From Rhodococcus sp. 1163 (GTDB taxonomy: Bacteria; Actinomycetota; Actinomycetes; Mycobacteriales; Mycobacteriaceae), in assembly GCF_002091985.1 (NCBI RefSeq), contig NZ_MKKX01000037.1, forward strand, positions 1-64,000: a DNA stretch of 64,000 nucleotides, written 5' to 3'. Positions 57,301 through 64,000 of the stretch are shown piece after piece. A program made the position numbers and the translations under genes. The notes under the pieces were generated by a model that saw only the letters and a program-made list of their open reading frames with translations, had not been told where the DNA came from and searched no databases. Each line of letters begins with the position of its first letter. Within the stretch, counting starts at the first letter, position 1.

Positions 57301-58283
57301 TTGTCGAGTAAGCCACCGTCGACGATGATCACCAGTTGCGGGACTCCCGCGGCCGGCGAGCCACCACGGGCGAATCTGTTTCTCAGTGAGAGGTGTTCGC
57401 CGAGCGAGGATTCGAGTTCGAGAAACGATCCATAGATCATTCGCGCAGTGCCGACACCGTCCCTGGAAACTTCGTGCTGAGTGTGGGGAAGCCATTTGGT
57501 CCAGTCCCAGAACGCAACCGTGTCGGGCCCGCAGACCACTGCGAGCCGCAACTGGTCGGGATCGTGGAACATACAGAGCGCCGCCACCATCGAACGCACC
57601 ATGGCCCGCGAGGAATCACGATCGCCGGACACGGAAATTGCAGCGAATCCGCGAAGCGACACCGCGGTGGGGAGACTACCCACAACGGAATGTGCCCGCA
57701 CGAACCGCCTCAGTGACACCGCAGAGACTGGTTCGAGTTCTTCGACGGGTCCGGTCTCCGGGGGAACGAGGCGCGTCGCCAGACGCTGGTCTCCCCGACC
57801 TATCCGAACATGACAGAAGTCCGGATCGGAGGTGCGGCGCTCCCACATCCGCGGGGTGCCCGCATACGACCACAGAATCGCCGGGTCAGGGTGCGACCAC
57901 TCGAGCGCCTCACGCTGGCTGGTCGCGGTTGTCGCCACATCCCTGCGCAGTTGGTCGAGGTAGCGCAGATAGTCCTTGCGGTCTTCGTTCGACTCCGCCG
58001 TTCTGGCGCCACCACCTCGACCACCACCGGCAACCATGCCCAGCATCGACACCAGCATCATCGCCGGAAACATCAGCATCATCGGGTTGGCTGCCATGCC
58101 GGAGGTGAACATCAACGCGACCATGCCGACCATTGCTGCCACCATGACCAGGGGCATCAGCTTCATCAGCAAGTTTCCCGGGACCACCCGAGGTATCTCC
58201 GGTGGCGTCTGAAGCGTCACCTCGCCGCCAGGAGTGCGTGGAACTTCACGCCGTGCACCACGAACGAACCGAACAGTATTCAC
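54285..58283 (-). CDS. eccC4: Type VII secretion FtsK/SpoIIIE ATPase EccC (ESX-4)
   Basis: This 1332-residue motor of the ESX-4 machine has two TM helices near 35-85, a DUF-like region and three P-loop ATPase domains with Walker A GATGSGKS near 485, GGPQSGKS near 842 and GDTECGKT near 1137. Domain 1 has a canonical Walker B (LFIVVDEFSELL), and it is the domain that powers secretion in characterised EccC; domain 3 binds substrates. I take GTG 58283 (VNTVRFVRGARREVPR) as start, since conservation with EccC4 begins shortly after; GTG 58325 would add 14 residues. It is first in the minus-strand ESX-4 operon. Confidence 0.95.
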   Translation of the reverse strand: MNTVRFVRGARREVPRTPGGEVTLQTPPEIPRVVPGNLLMKLMPLVMVAAMVGMVALMFTSGMAANPMMLMFPAMMLVSMLGMVAGGGRGGGARTAESNEDRKDYLRYLDQLRRDVATTATSQREALEWSHPDPAILWSYAGTPRMWERRTSDPDFCHVRIGRGDQRLATRLVPPETGPVEELEPVSAVSLRRFVRAHSVVGSLPTAVSLRGFAAISVSGDRDSSRAMVRSMVAALCMFHDPDQLRLAVVCGPDTVAFWDWTKWLPHTQHEVSRDGVGTARMIYGSFLELESSLGEHLSLRNRFARGGSPAAGVPQLVIIVDGGLLDNSGTDLSRTGLDSVTIVDLSDFCTGLAASRGIRLFSENGSIGAVSGSRVEVFGVSDAMSVAQAETVARRLSPYRTAVDVGIDSGGEDAESISSWNFLVGIADVGLLDPSRAWVTRRGRDRLRVPIGIAPDGSSVEIDLKESAENGMGPHGLCIGATGSGKSEFLRTLVLGLIATHDPDQLNLVLVDFKGGATFAGLEGAPHVAAVITNLSEDLSLVDRMKDAIAGEMNRRQELLRDSGNYANVSDYEKARAAGAALAPLPALFIVVDEFSELLSQQPEFADLFVAVGRLGRSLHMHLLLASQRLEEGKLRGLDSHLSYRIGLKTFSANESRSVLGVPDAYHLPAQPGAGYLKCDSAEIVRFAAAYVSGPYVRPRDAVRGSSHSSATARPRIFSAYPVQMDVVEPSVDDIGGRYDEHLPEEEARPDSRTVLDVVVERLQGSGRAAHEVWLPPLDLPPTLDRMIPDSVLSAPVAAIPSLRAPIGIVDRPFDQRRDLLVVDLSAAQGHLAIVGGPQSGKSTALRTLIMSFALTHTPAQVQFYCLDFGGGTLGGLAALPHVGSVASRLDVDRVRRTVAEVAAVIGRRERIFQQRGIDSIVEFRRRRAEQLIDDEDGFGDVFLVVDGWGSIRSDFEALEPQLAALTAQGLSYGVHLILTASRWAEIRPATKDLVGTRIELKLGDASDSEFGRVKAARVPDSRPGRGITKEGLHLLVGLPRVDGAPSTVDLGVGIQHAVAAVAQAYVGLSAPPVRMLPESLPRGELVDLLVGRWPRSRGSVPELRVPIGIDEAELDPVTLDFAEQAHFLVFGDTECGKTALLESICTSLVEANTPSQVKLILADYRRTMLGTVDTDHLAGYAASQAVLMTMMTELAAKLADRMPGPDVTQQQLRERTWWSGPEIFVIVDDYDLVATSTGNPLTVLVEYLPHARDIGLHVVLSRRSGGASRALYDPVISRMRDLVSPGLVMSGSRDEGNLIGSVKPSAMPPGRGTLVDRRGQSLVQLAWTAR

Positions 58284-58526
58284 GCCTCGATGCCCCCACC
58301 GGTCGGTATCCCCATTACCGCGCACACTTCACGTTTCCCCAACGAGCAGTATGTTTCGCGAAAGGCTAACTCATTCGGTGCTTCACTGCCACCGACCACC
58401 CGCTGCTTACCGAGGCGGAATAGGACTACCTCTCGCACGGTTGATTACCGCAGGAAGTGAGTACTCACACTCTTACCGGTGTGTCACTTCGCACTCGAGC
58501 TCCTCCGCGAAAGGCAGGCGTACACC

Positions 58527-59516
58527 GTGTCCGTTCCACTCTCGATTCTCGATTTGGCCTTCATCGGCGAAGGCGAGAGCGTCAAAGACAGTTTCGACGC
58601 CAGCGTGGAGCTCGCGCAGCGAGCCGAAGAATGGGGCTACCAACGCATTTGGTATGCCGAGCACCACAACATGACCACGATCGCCTCGTCGGCGACCAGT
58701 GTTCTGATCGGACACGTGGCTGCGAACACCAGCCGTATTCGATTGGGATCCGGCGGCGTGATGCTGCCCAACCACGCCCCGCTGACCATCGCAGAACAGT
58801 TCGGCACGCTGGCCACTCTGCACCCTGACCGAATCGATCTCGGTCTCGGACGTGCACCGGGCAGCGACCAAGCCACCATGCGCGCGATGCGCCGCGACCC
58901 GTCGTCGGCCGAGCGCTTCCCACAAGATGTGCAAGAGCTGCAGGCATACCTGTCGGACGAATCGTTGATTCCAGGAGTGCGCGCCACCCCAGGAGCGGGA
59001 ACGCACGTGCCCCTCTACATTCTCGGTTCTTCGCTTTTCGGCGCCCAGCTCGCTGCCGCACTCGGACTCCCGTTCGCGTTTGCCTCGCACTTCGCACCCG
59101 ACGCACTCGAGCAGGCCGTCGCAATCTATCGACGTGATTTCAAGCCGTCGGCGCAGCTGGAAGCACCACACGTGATCGCCGGCGTCAACGTCATCGCCGC
59201 CGATACCGACGAGGACGCTCAGCGACAATTCCTCGCCACCAAGCGAAGCCGAGTGAGTCTCCTCCTCGGCCGCGGACGCAAGTTCACCGACGAAGAAGCC
59301 GATATGCTGCTCGATTCGCCCCAGGGACGCCAGATCAACCAAATGACGACGTACTCCGCCGTCGGCACGCCCGAGGTGGTTCGTGAGTACTTGGACGGGT
59401 TCGCGCGTCACGCGAACGCCGACGAGCTGATCGTTGCTTCCGGCGTCGTGGATCGACAGTCGTGGCTGCGCTCGTTCGAGCTCCTCGCCGATGTCAGCGA
59501 ACTGGCCCCCGTCTGA
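58527..59516 (+). CDS. Luciferase-like monooxygenase-family oxidoreductase
   Basis: This 329-residue LLM-class flavin enzyme begins [14 protein letters not shown] and shows [10 protein letters not shown] near 45, [17 protein letters not shown] near 72-88, [12 protein letters not shown] near 108 and [16 protein letters not shown] near 165: the group 1 luciferase-family pattern, usually FMN dependent. GTG 58527 follows AGGCAGG; the frame from 58479 adds no conserved residues. It sits between eccC4 and eccD4, where M. tuberculosis has no gene, on the eccD strand but 134 bp before eccD. A functional link to secretion is not evident. Confidence 0.88.
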   Translation: MSVPLSILDLAFIGEGESVKDSFDASVELAQRAEEWGYQRIWYAEHHNMTTIASSATSVLIGHVAANTSRIRLGSGGVMLPNHAPLTIAEQFGTLATLHPDRIDLGLGRAPGSDQATMRAMRRDPSSAERFPQDVQELQAYLSDESLIPGVRATPGAGTHVPLYILGSSLFGAQLAAALGLPFAFASHFAPDALEQAVAIYRRDFKPSAQLEAPHVIAGVNVIAADTDEDAQRQFLATKRSRVSLLLGRGRKFTDEEADMLLDSPQGRQINQMTTYSAVGTPEVVREYLDGFARHANADELIVASGVVDRQSWLRSFELLADVSELAPV

Positions 59517-59650
59517 TCTCGGCCCCGACCGAGCTTCGTTCGCGGTAGCTGATACACCCTCGACGACTCCGGGACGGTACAGTCTCTCGCTGCCGGCATT
59601 CGTGCGGAATGCGGCGGTGATTTGCCGTAATCAATTCCGGGGGGAACTTG

Positions 59651-61162
59651 ATGACAGGGAACCTTGTCGAGTCCGTCGACCACACCGGTCTTCGCGTCAC
59701 GGGTGGGGAGCGTCGCCGCTCGGTCGGCACGTCCGCGCCGATAGCGGCCATGGAGCTGTGCCGACTGACGATTCTTGCCCGGTCGGTGCAAGTGGATATG
59801 GCGCTTCCCACCGATGTGCCGATCGCGCTGATGATCCCGGGGATCGTCGATCTGGCGGGGAACCGAGCAGCGCGCGGCGAGGCTGCAGACACCGAGAGCC
59901 GTCGGCCGGCGGCATGGGTTCTTTCCAGAGTCGGTCAACCGCCGCTGGAGGCAACTCAGACGCTGAGCGACGCAGTAGTCCGCGACGGTGAACTTCTCGT
60001 CCTCGGCGATGCCGAATCTCCAGCCCCGCCACCGCTGTTCGACGACTTGATGCATGCCGTTGCGATGTCGGGAGCTACCGAGAGTCGACTGTGGACGCCC
60101 CGGACTGCCCGGTCGGTCGGGTTCGGTATCGCCGCTGTCGCACTTCTGATTACCTGTTTCGGTCTTCTTCGAGAGCCGTTGTCTCGAGGTCCCGGGTATA
60201 CCCCGGATATCTTCCTTGCTATCGCAGCTGCATTTGTCGGACTGATGTTCTTGGTCGCCGGCTCGATAGTCGGACGTGCCTACTCGGACGAGCGCACCGG
60301 AATTTTCTTGTCGGGATGCGCTCTGCCACTGGTGTTCTCCTCGGGTGTGCTTTTCGTCCCAGGTGCGCTGGGCGGTGCGCATCTGATGCTCGGCTCCGCG
60401 GTCGCGGGAGCAGTCGCTGTCCTTGCCCTCCGCCTCGGTGGACATGGCGGGGCATTGTTCACCGGTATTGCTGCGCTTTCAGGCATTGCTGTAGCAGCTT
60501 CTGCAGTGATGCTGTTCGGCTCTCTTTCACCGTCCGCAGTCGGTGCCGGCGCCACCGCGGTGGCGTTGTTGGGGCTGGCCGCTGCGCCGCGGATGTCGAT
60601 GATGCAGGCGCGAATGCCACTGCCCCCGGTGCCGACCGCTGGTGCATCGCTCGACGGAGAGGGCGAGACGGATTCGAATTCCTTTCAAGATCTGGAGGAC
60701 GTCTCACGCACTGCGCGTAGCTACCTCACCGGTTTCGTCTGCGCTTGTTCGGCTGCCGCGACCGTCGGTGCGTTCTGTGCAGCATTTTCCGGCCACCCGA
60801 TTTCCGAGATCTATTGGCCGGGAGTCGTCCTGGCGTTGCTGACTGCGCTAGTACTCGTCCTTCGCGGTCGCACGTTCGCCGAACTCGACCATGCAGTCCC
60901 GGTTGTTGCTGCCGGTTCGATCATCGTTCTCGCCGTGTCGACGACATGGGTGTTTGCCATTCCCGATCGACCGATCATCCCCTTCGCGGCTGCCATCGGT
61001 GTCACCGTCATCGCACTCGTCTTCGGATCGTTCGTTCCCCAACGCGAATACTCACCAGTGCTCCGACGCGCCGGAGAACTCGTCGAGTACGCGGCGATCG
61101 CTGCGATCGTTCCCATCGTCTGCTGGGTCTGCGGCCTGTACGCGGCGATGCGCGGGCTGTGA
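59651..61162 (+). CDS. eccD4: Type VII secretion membrane channel protein EccD (ESX-4)
   Basis: This 503-residue polytopic protein has an N-terminal ubiquitin-like domain (about 35-120, CRLTILARSVQVDMALPTDVPI) and eleven predicted TM helices from about 155 on, interrupted by a cytoplasmic loop near 325-355. EccD lines the central pore of the ESX core complex. ATG 59651, preceded by GGGGGGAAC, is preferred to TTG 59648. The stop overlaps the mycP start by 4 bp (GTGA). Confidence 0.93.
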   Translation: MTGNLVESVDHTGLRVTGGERRRSVGTSAPIAAMELCRLTILARSVQVDMALPTDVPIALMIPGIVDLAGNRAARGEAADTESRRPAAWVLSRVGQPPLEATQTLSDAVVRDGELLVLGDAESPAPPPLFDDLMHAVAMSGATESRLWTPRTARSVGFGIAAVALLITCFGLLREPLSRGPGYTPDIFLAIAAAFVGLMFLVAGSIVGRAYSDERTGIFLSGCALPLVFSSGVLFVPGALGGAHLMLGSAVAGAVAVLALRLGGHGGALFTGIAALSGIAVAASAVMLFGSLSPSAVGAGATAVALLGLAAAPRMSMMQARMPLPPVPTAGASLDGEGETDSNSFQDLEDVSRTARSYLTGFVCACSAAATVGAFCAAFSGHPISEIYWPGVVLALLTALVLVLRGRTFAELDHAVPVVAAGSIIVLAVSTTWVFAIPDRPIIPFAAAIGVTVIALVFGSFVPQREYSPVLRRAGELVEYAAIAAIVPIVCWVCGLYAAMRGL

Positions 61163-62607
61163 AAGCCCTGACGCGACGGACGATGGGTGCGATCGGCGTC
61201 GCGGTCGTCGTGGCTGCATCCTTTCTCGGCGGCGGAGCGGCATCCGCGGACAGGCCGTTCGTCGACCCCGCGCTGCTCCCCGAACCGGCTCCACCTGCGC
61301 CACCGGAGCCAACCGAACAACGAAATCTCTGTGTGCCCGCTTCGCCCACCCCGGACGGCCCCGCCGTACCCGATGCACAGGGTGTACTCGATTTCCGTGC
61401 CGTGTGGCCGATCACGCGTGGTGCCGGTCAAATAGTCGCTGTCATCGATACCGGGGTCTCACCACACCCCCGACTACCCGGCCTCCGGCCGGGAGGAGAT
61501 TATGTATTTACCGGCGACGGGTTGTCGGACTGTGATGCGCACGGAACTTTGGTAGCGGGACTCATCGCTGCACAGAGTGTCCCCGGCAGCGGTTTCGCCG
61601 GTGGAGCTCCCGACGCCCAAATTCTGTCGATACGTCAGTCCAGCAACGCATTTCAACGTGAGAGAACTGCAGGGGACGAGGAGGCGGAGACACCAGCTGA
61701 CAACGCATCCGGATACGGCAACGTCATGACGATGGCGCAGGCCGTGCGCACCGCCGCAGATTCCGGCGCTTCCGTCATCAACATCTCCGAGGTCGCGTGC
61801 GTTCCGAGCGGTAGGGGGATCGCCGACGGGCCCCTCGGCGCGGCGATCGACTATGCCGCTCGCATCCGCAACGTGGTTGTCGTCGCGGCCGCCGGCAACA
61901 CCGGCGGTAGCGGTGAAGCCCAATGTCGCAGTCAGAACCCTCCACCCGATCCAGCCGATCCCGATGCCGAGCAATGGGATCGAATCGCGACCATCGCCAC
62001 CCCTGCGTGGTTCGACGAGCAGGTGTTGACCGTCGGATCGGTAGACCCGGACGGACGACCCTCAGCCTTCACCCTCGGTGGCCCCTGGGTGGACGTTGCA
62101 GCGCCTGGTACCTCGATGACCTCACTGTCCCCGACGGGCGGCGGTTTGACCAACGGCACAGTCGACGGGCAGGGCAATACTGTGCCGATCCAGGGCACCA
62201 GCTTCGCCGCTCCCCTTGTCTCCGCAGTAGCGGCGCTGATTCGGGCTCACCGGCCCGAGCTGACCGCGATGCAAGTGATCGAACGTATCGAGGCCACAGC
62301 GCACAAGCCCGCGGATGGCTGGAATCCACTGATCGGTCACGGAATCGTCGATCCACTCGCAGCCGTAACCGCACAAGTGGAAGGAATCGCATCAGCAGCC
62401 GCGGTGGACCCGGTGTCGATGCCGGCGCCCGTCGTACCCGACCCACCGGATCTTCGGCCACGGACGATTGCTACGACGGGATCCATCCTCGTAGGGGTCG
62501 TACTCCTACTGGGGTTGGGAATTGCGATGCCGCTTCGGCGCCGAAACCTCAGTGGTCACCCTGTCGGGAGGCGCGCCGCATCGGGATCGGGTCCAACACC
62601 GTCGTGA
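61159..62607 (+). CDS. mycP4: Mycosin protease MycP (ESX-4)
   Basis: This 482-residue membrane-anchored subtilisin has a signal peptide (about 1-31, VVVAASFLGGGAASA) and the catalytic triad Asp97 (VIDTG), His128 (DAHGT) and Ser348 (GTSFAAP). A mycosin-type loop with Cys pairs (VACVPSG and AQCRSQ) is present, and a C-terminal TM helix near 438-458 is followed by a basic tail. MycP stabilises the ESX core complex and cleaves specific substrates. GTG 61159 overlaps the eccD stop; the long upstream frame lies inside eccD. The 3' end overlaps convergent eccB by 52 bp. Confidence 0.95.
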   Translation: MKALTRRTMGAIGVAVVVAASFLGGGAASADRPFVDPALLPEPAPPAPPEPTEQRNLCVPASPTPDGPAVPDAQGVLDFRAVWPITRGAGQIVAVIDTGVSPHPRLPGLRPGGDYVFTGDGLSDCDAHGTLVAGLIAAQSVPGSGFAGGAPDAQILSIRQSSNAFQRERTAGDEEAETPADNASGYGNVMTMAQAVRTAADSGASVINISEVACVPSGRGIADGPLGAAIDYAARIRNVVVVAAAGNTGGSGEAQCRSQNPPPDPADPDAEQWDRIATIATPAWFDEQVLTVGSVDPDGRPSAFTLGGPWVDVAAPGTSMTSLSPTGGGLTNGTVDGQGNTVPIQGTSFAAPLVSAVAALIRAHRPELTAMQVIERIEATAHKPADGWNPLIGHGIVDPLAAVTAQVEGIASAAAVDPVSMPAPVVPDPPDLRPRTIATTGSILVGVVLLLGLGIAMPLRRRNLSGHPVGRRAASGSGPTPS

Positions 62608-64000
62608 GCAGTCAGTGCCGCGGCACGACTCAATGTGGGCCCAGTGCCCAATAATCGAACGATCTGCCACGGCGCAGGGGCAGGAACACCAAGACCCAAC
62701 GCATCGACGGCATCAGCGTCGGGCACGCCGAACCGAACTCCGGTATCGGCAACGAAGAACGACGCGTCCTGTCGCAAGCTCGTCGGTTCGATGCCGGTGG
62801 TCTGCACGAAACCACCGCTGCCAGGCTCGAGGTAGACCTCATCGGCAGCCGCTCCTCCCCCGTCTGCCTGCGCAAGACGCACCGGACGCGCCGAGCCGAC
62901 GATAGGAAGAGTGCGCCCAGCCGACATGACCAACTGTGCAGTAGGACCACCGTCGGGGGCAGCCTGAGGAATCCACGTCGAACATCCGACCGGCTCGGCG
63001 GCCGTATTCACGATCTTCGGGGCCACCCGCGGATACATCTCGACCGGCAACCCTGTCACCGTCGGCGCCGAAGGCAACACGTCGGGGTTGAGGGAATCGA
63101 TCTCGGGGCTGCCCTGTGAATCGGCAAACTTGATCAGCTGCGCCGTCGACTCCGTGATCGCCTGGATACCGTTTTCCAACACGACGTAATACCGAACGTC
63201 GACACCCGACACCTTCACGACCGAACCGATCGTCTTCCCCGCAATCGGGTAGGCCGGAATCTCGCCTGCACGCGCGATCGCCGGTGGGACGATCGCCGGC
63301 ACCACAGGAACAGCATTCGCAAGTCCGTCACTGACACTCGACGGCCGCACGCCCTCGAGCCCGAGTGCACGCACGACCGAGCGATCGCCCAGATCGATCA
63401 GTGCACGGACGCCGTCGTACACCAGGTACGTTCCGTCCGTCGTGCTCCAGAGGAAGGCTTCGCCGTCCTCGAGTGGACCGATTCTGTCGTCGTAGCGCGG
63501 GTCCCCCACCACTACGGTCGTACCGGCGACGGCACCCGTGGAGTCGAGCGTGTCGCACACGGTCCATGACTCCGGTGAGCCGGACTCCTCATGCGGCAGG
63601 CTCGACGGCGCTCCGGGTATCCCCACCAGCGAACCCCGATCAAGTTTGGCCAACTCGGATTCCTTGACGATGACAGGGCTGTCCGGGCTACCGACGATCA
63701 ACCGCGCCGAGGCCAGATTCAGAACCGGATGAAACGCTTCCTCCACTCGGACGAACATCGCACCCGAGTCCTTCCCCACCGCGATCGTCGCGTCGCCGAT
63801 CTTGTCCTGGGGCCGAAGCAATGCCAATGCGGCGCATCCGGCAAGACCCAGACACGCCACTACGAGGCCTACCGCCAACGCCCTCGATTGTGAGCGCATC
63901 GGATCGTGCAGCATCCGCACATCGCGACGCACCAAGGCGTGTTCCATCCGTCGGACGAGAAATCGATACCCGCCGACCTGCCACTTGGTTGTAGGCGTTG
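62556..64000 (-). CDS. eccB4: Type VII secretion protein EccB (ESX-4), 5' end beyond window
   Basis: The frame is open from the right edge: the first residues in the window read TPTTKWQVGGYRFLVRRMEH, the family N terminus, so only a few residues including the start codon are missing. After a short cytoplasmic part there is one TM helix (ALAVGLVVACLGLAGCAALALL, about residues 40-60) and a large periplasmic domain with repeated PKI/Wx-type folds and a conserved Cys pair (WTVCDTL and VGCSTW). Beginning at ATG 63947 would wrongly remove about 18 residues. EccB is part of the core complex with EccC, EccD and MycP. It is convergent with mycP. Confidence 0.93.
   Translation of the reverse strand, partial: TPTTKWQVGGYRFLVRRMEHALVRRDVRMLHDPMRSQSRALAVGLVVACLGLAGCAALALLRPQDKIGDATIAVGKDSGAMFVRVEEAFHPVLNLASARLIVGSPDSPVIVKESELAKLDRGSLVGIPGAPSSLPHEESGSPESWTVCDTLDSTGAVAGTTVVVGDPRYDDRIGPLEDGEAFLWSTTDGTYLVYDGVRALIDLGDRSVVRALGLEGVRPSSVSDGLANAVPVVPAIVPPAIARAGEIPAYPIAGKTIGSVVKVSGVDVRYYVVLENGIQAITESTAQLIKFADSQGSPEIDSLNPDVLPSAPTVTGLPVEMYPRVAPKIVNTAAEPVGCSTWIPQAAPDGGPTAQLVMSAGRTLPIVGSARPVRLAQADGGGAAADEVYLEPGSGGFVQTTGIEPTSLRQDASFFVADTGVRFGVPDADAVDALGLGVPAPAPWQIVRLLGTGPTLSRAAALTAHDGVGPDPDAARLPTG

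Noticed and set aside
60745-61158. Upstream extension of the mycP frame
   Set aside because: It lies inside eccD in another frame; the signal peptide begins right after GTG 61159, which overlaps the eccD stop.

Overview
The window is a high-GC actinobacterial chromosome segment, most likely Rhodococcus or a close mycolic-acid-containing relative. Gene content and order over most of it follow the Mycobacterium tuberculosis block Rv3391-Rv3450c: acrA1, imuB/imuA', guaA, choD, guaB3, guaB2, Rv3412, rsdA, sigD, Rv3415c, whiB3, groEL1/groES, tsaD-rimI-tsaB-tsaE, alr, nnrD, glmS, Rv3438-3440-like genes, glmM, rpsI/rplM and the complete ESX-4 type VII secretion locus. This synteny is recalled from knowledge of that genome, not from a search. 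I see no insertion sequence, phage, CRISPR, rRNA or tRNA gene; the region is ordinary core chromosome.

Layout. 1-2.1 kb: 3' end of ctaD (cytochrome oxidase subunit I) and an MprB-like sensor that has lost its phospho-histidine and ATPase domain. 2.1-10.3 kb: a YfcE-type phosphoesterase, SOS-controlled dnaE2, an MmpL transporter and acrA1. 10.3-14.2 kb: a hypothetical protein, a hydrolase and the imuA'-imuB pair with its own LexA box; with dnaE2 this completes the actinobacterial translesion mutasome. 14.2-19.9 kb: a membrane Ser/Thr kinase and an envelope-stress system (PspC-domain sensor kinase, NarL-type regulator, PspC/LiaF-like membrane protein and a small membrane protein). Identical palindromes lie at exactly the same distance from the two predicted leaderless starts of this system.

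19.9-26.3 kb: GMP synthesis (guaA, guaB3, guaB2) with a choD-type flavoprotein between. 26.5-33.6 kb: regulators (SigD and its membrane anti-sigma RsdA, WhiB3) and the CIRCE-controlled chaperonin genes, then a two-pore potassium channel. 33.8-35.6 kb: a membrane-anchored Hsp70-like protein with a long Pro/Thr-rich external tail.

35.6-44 kb: a compact minus-strand block for t6A tRNA modification (TsaD, TsaB, TsaE), RimI, a hydrolase, alanine racemase, NAD(P)H repair (NnrD) and GlmS; many genes overlap by 4 bp. 44-50.1 kb: a hydrolase-fold protein lacking its nucleophile serine, a three-gene overlapping operon of type VII secretion-like proteins, an F420/flavin oxidoreductase and GlmM. 50.2-51.7 kb: ribosomal proteins S9/L13 and a DksA/TraR-like zinc protein. 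51.8-64 kb: ESX-4 (EsxT, EsxU, Rv3446c-like, EccC, a luciferase-like oxidoreductase, EccD, MycP, EccB); EccB runs off the right edge.

The strongest candidates for new biology are the paired-operator envelope-stress module, the phospho-dead MprB-like protein, the ESX-like operon between glmS and glmM, and the Hsp70-like transmembrane protein divergent from a K+ channel.
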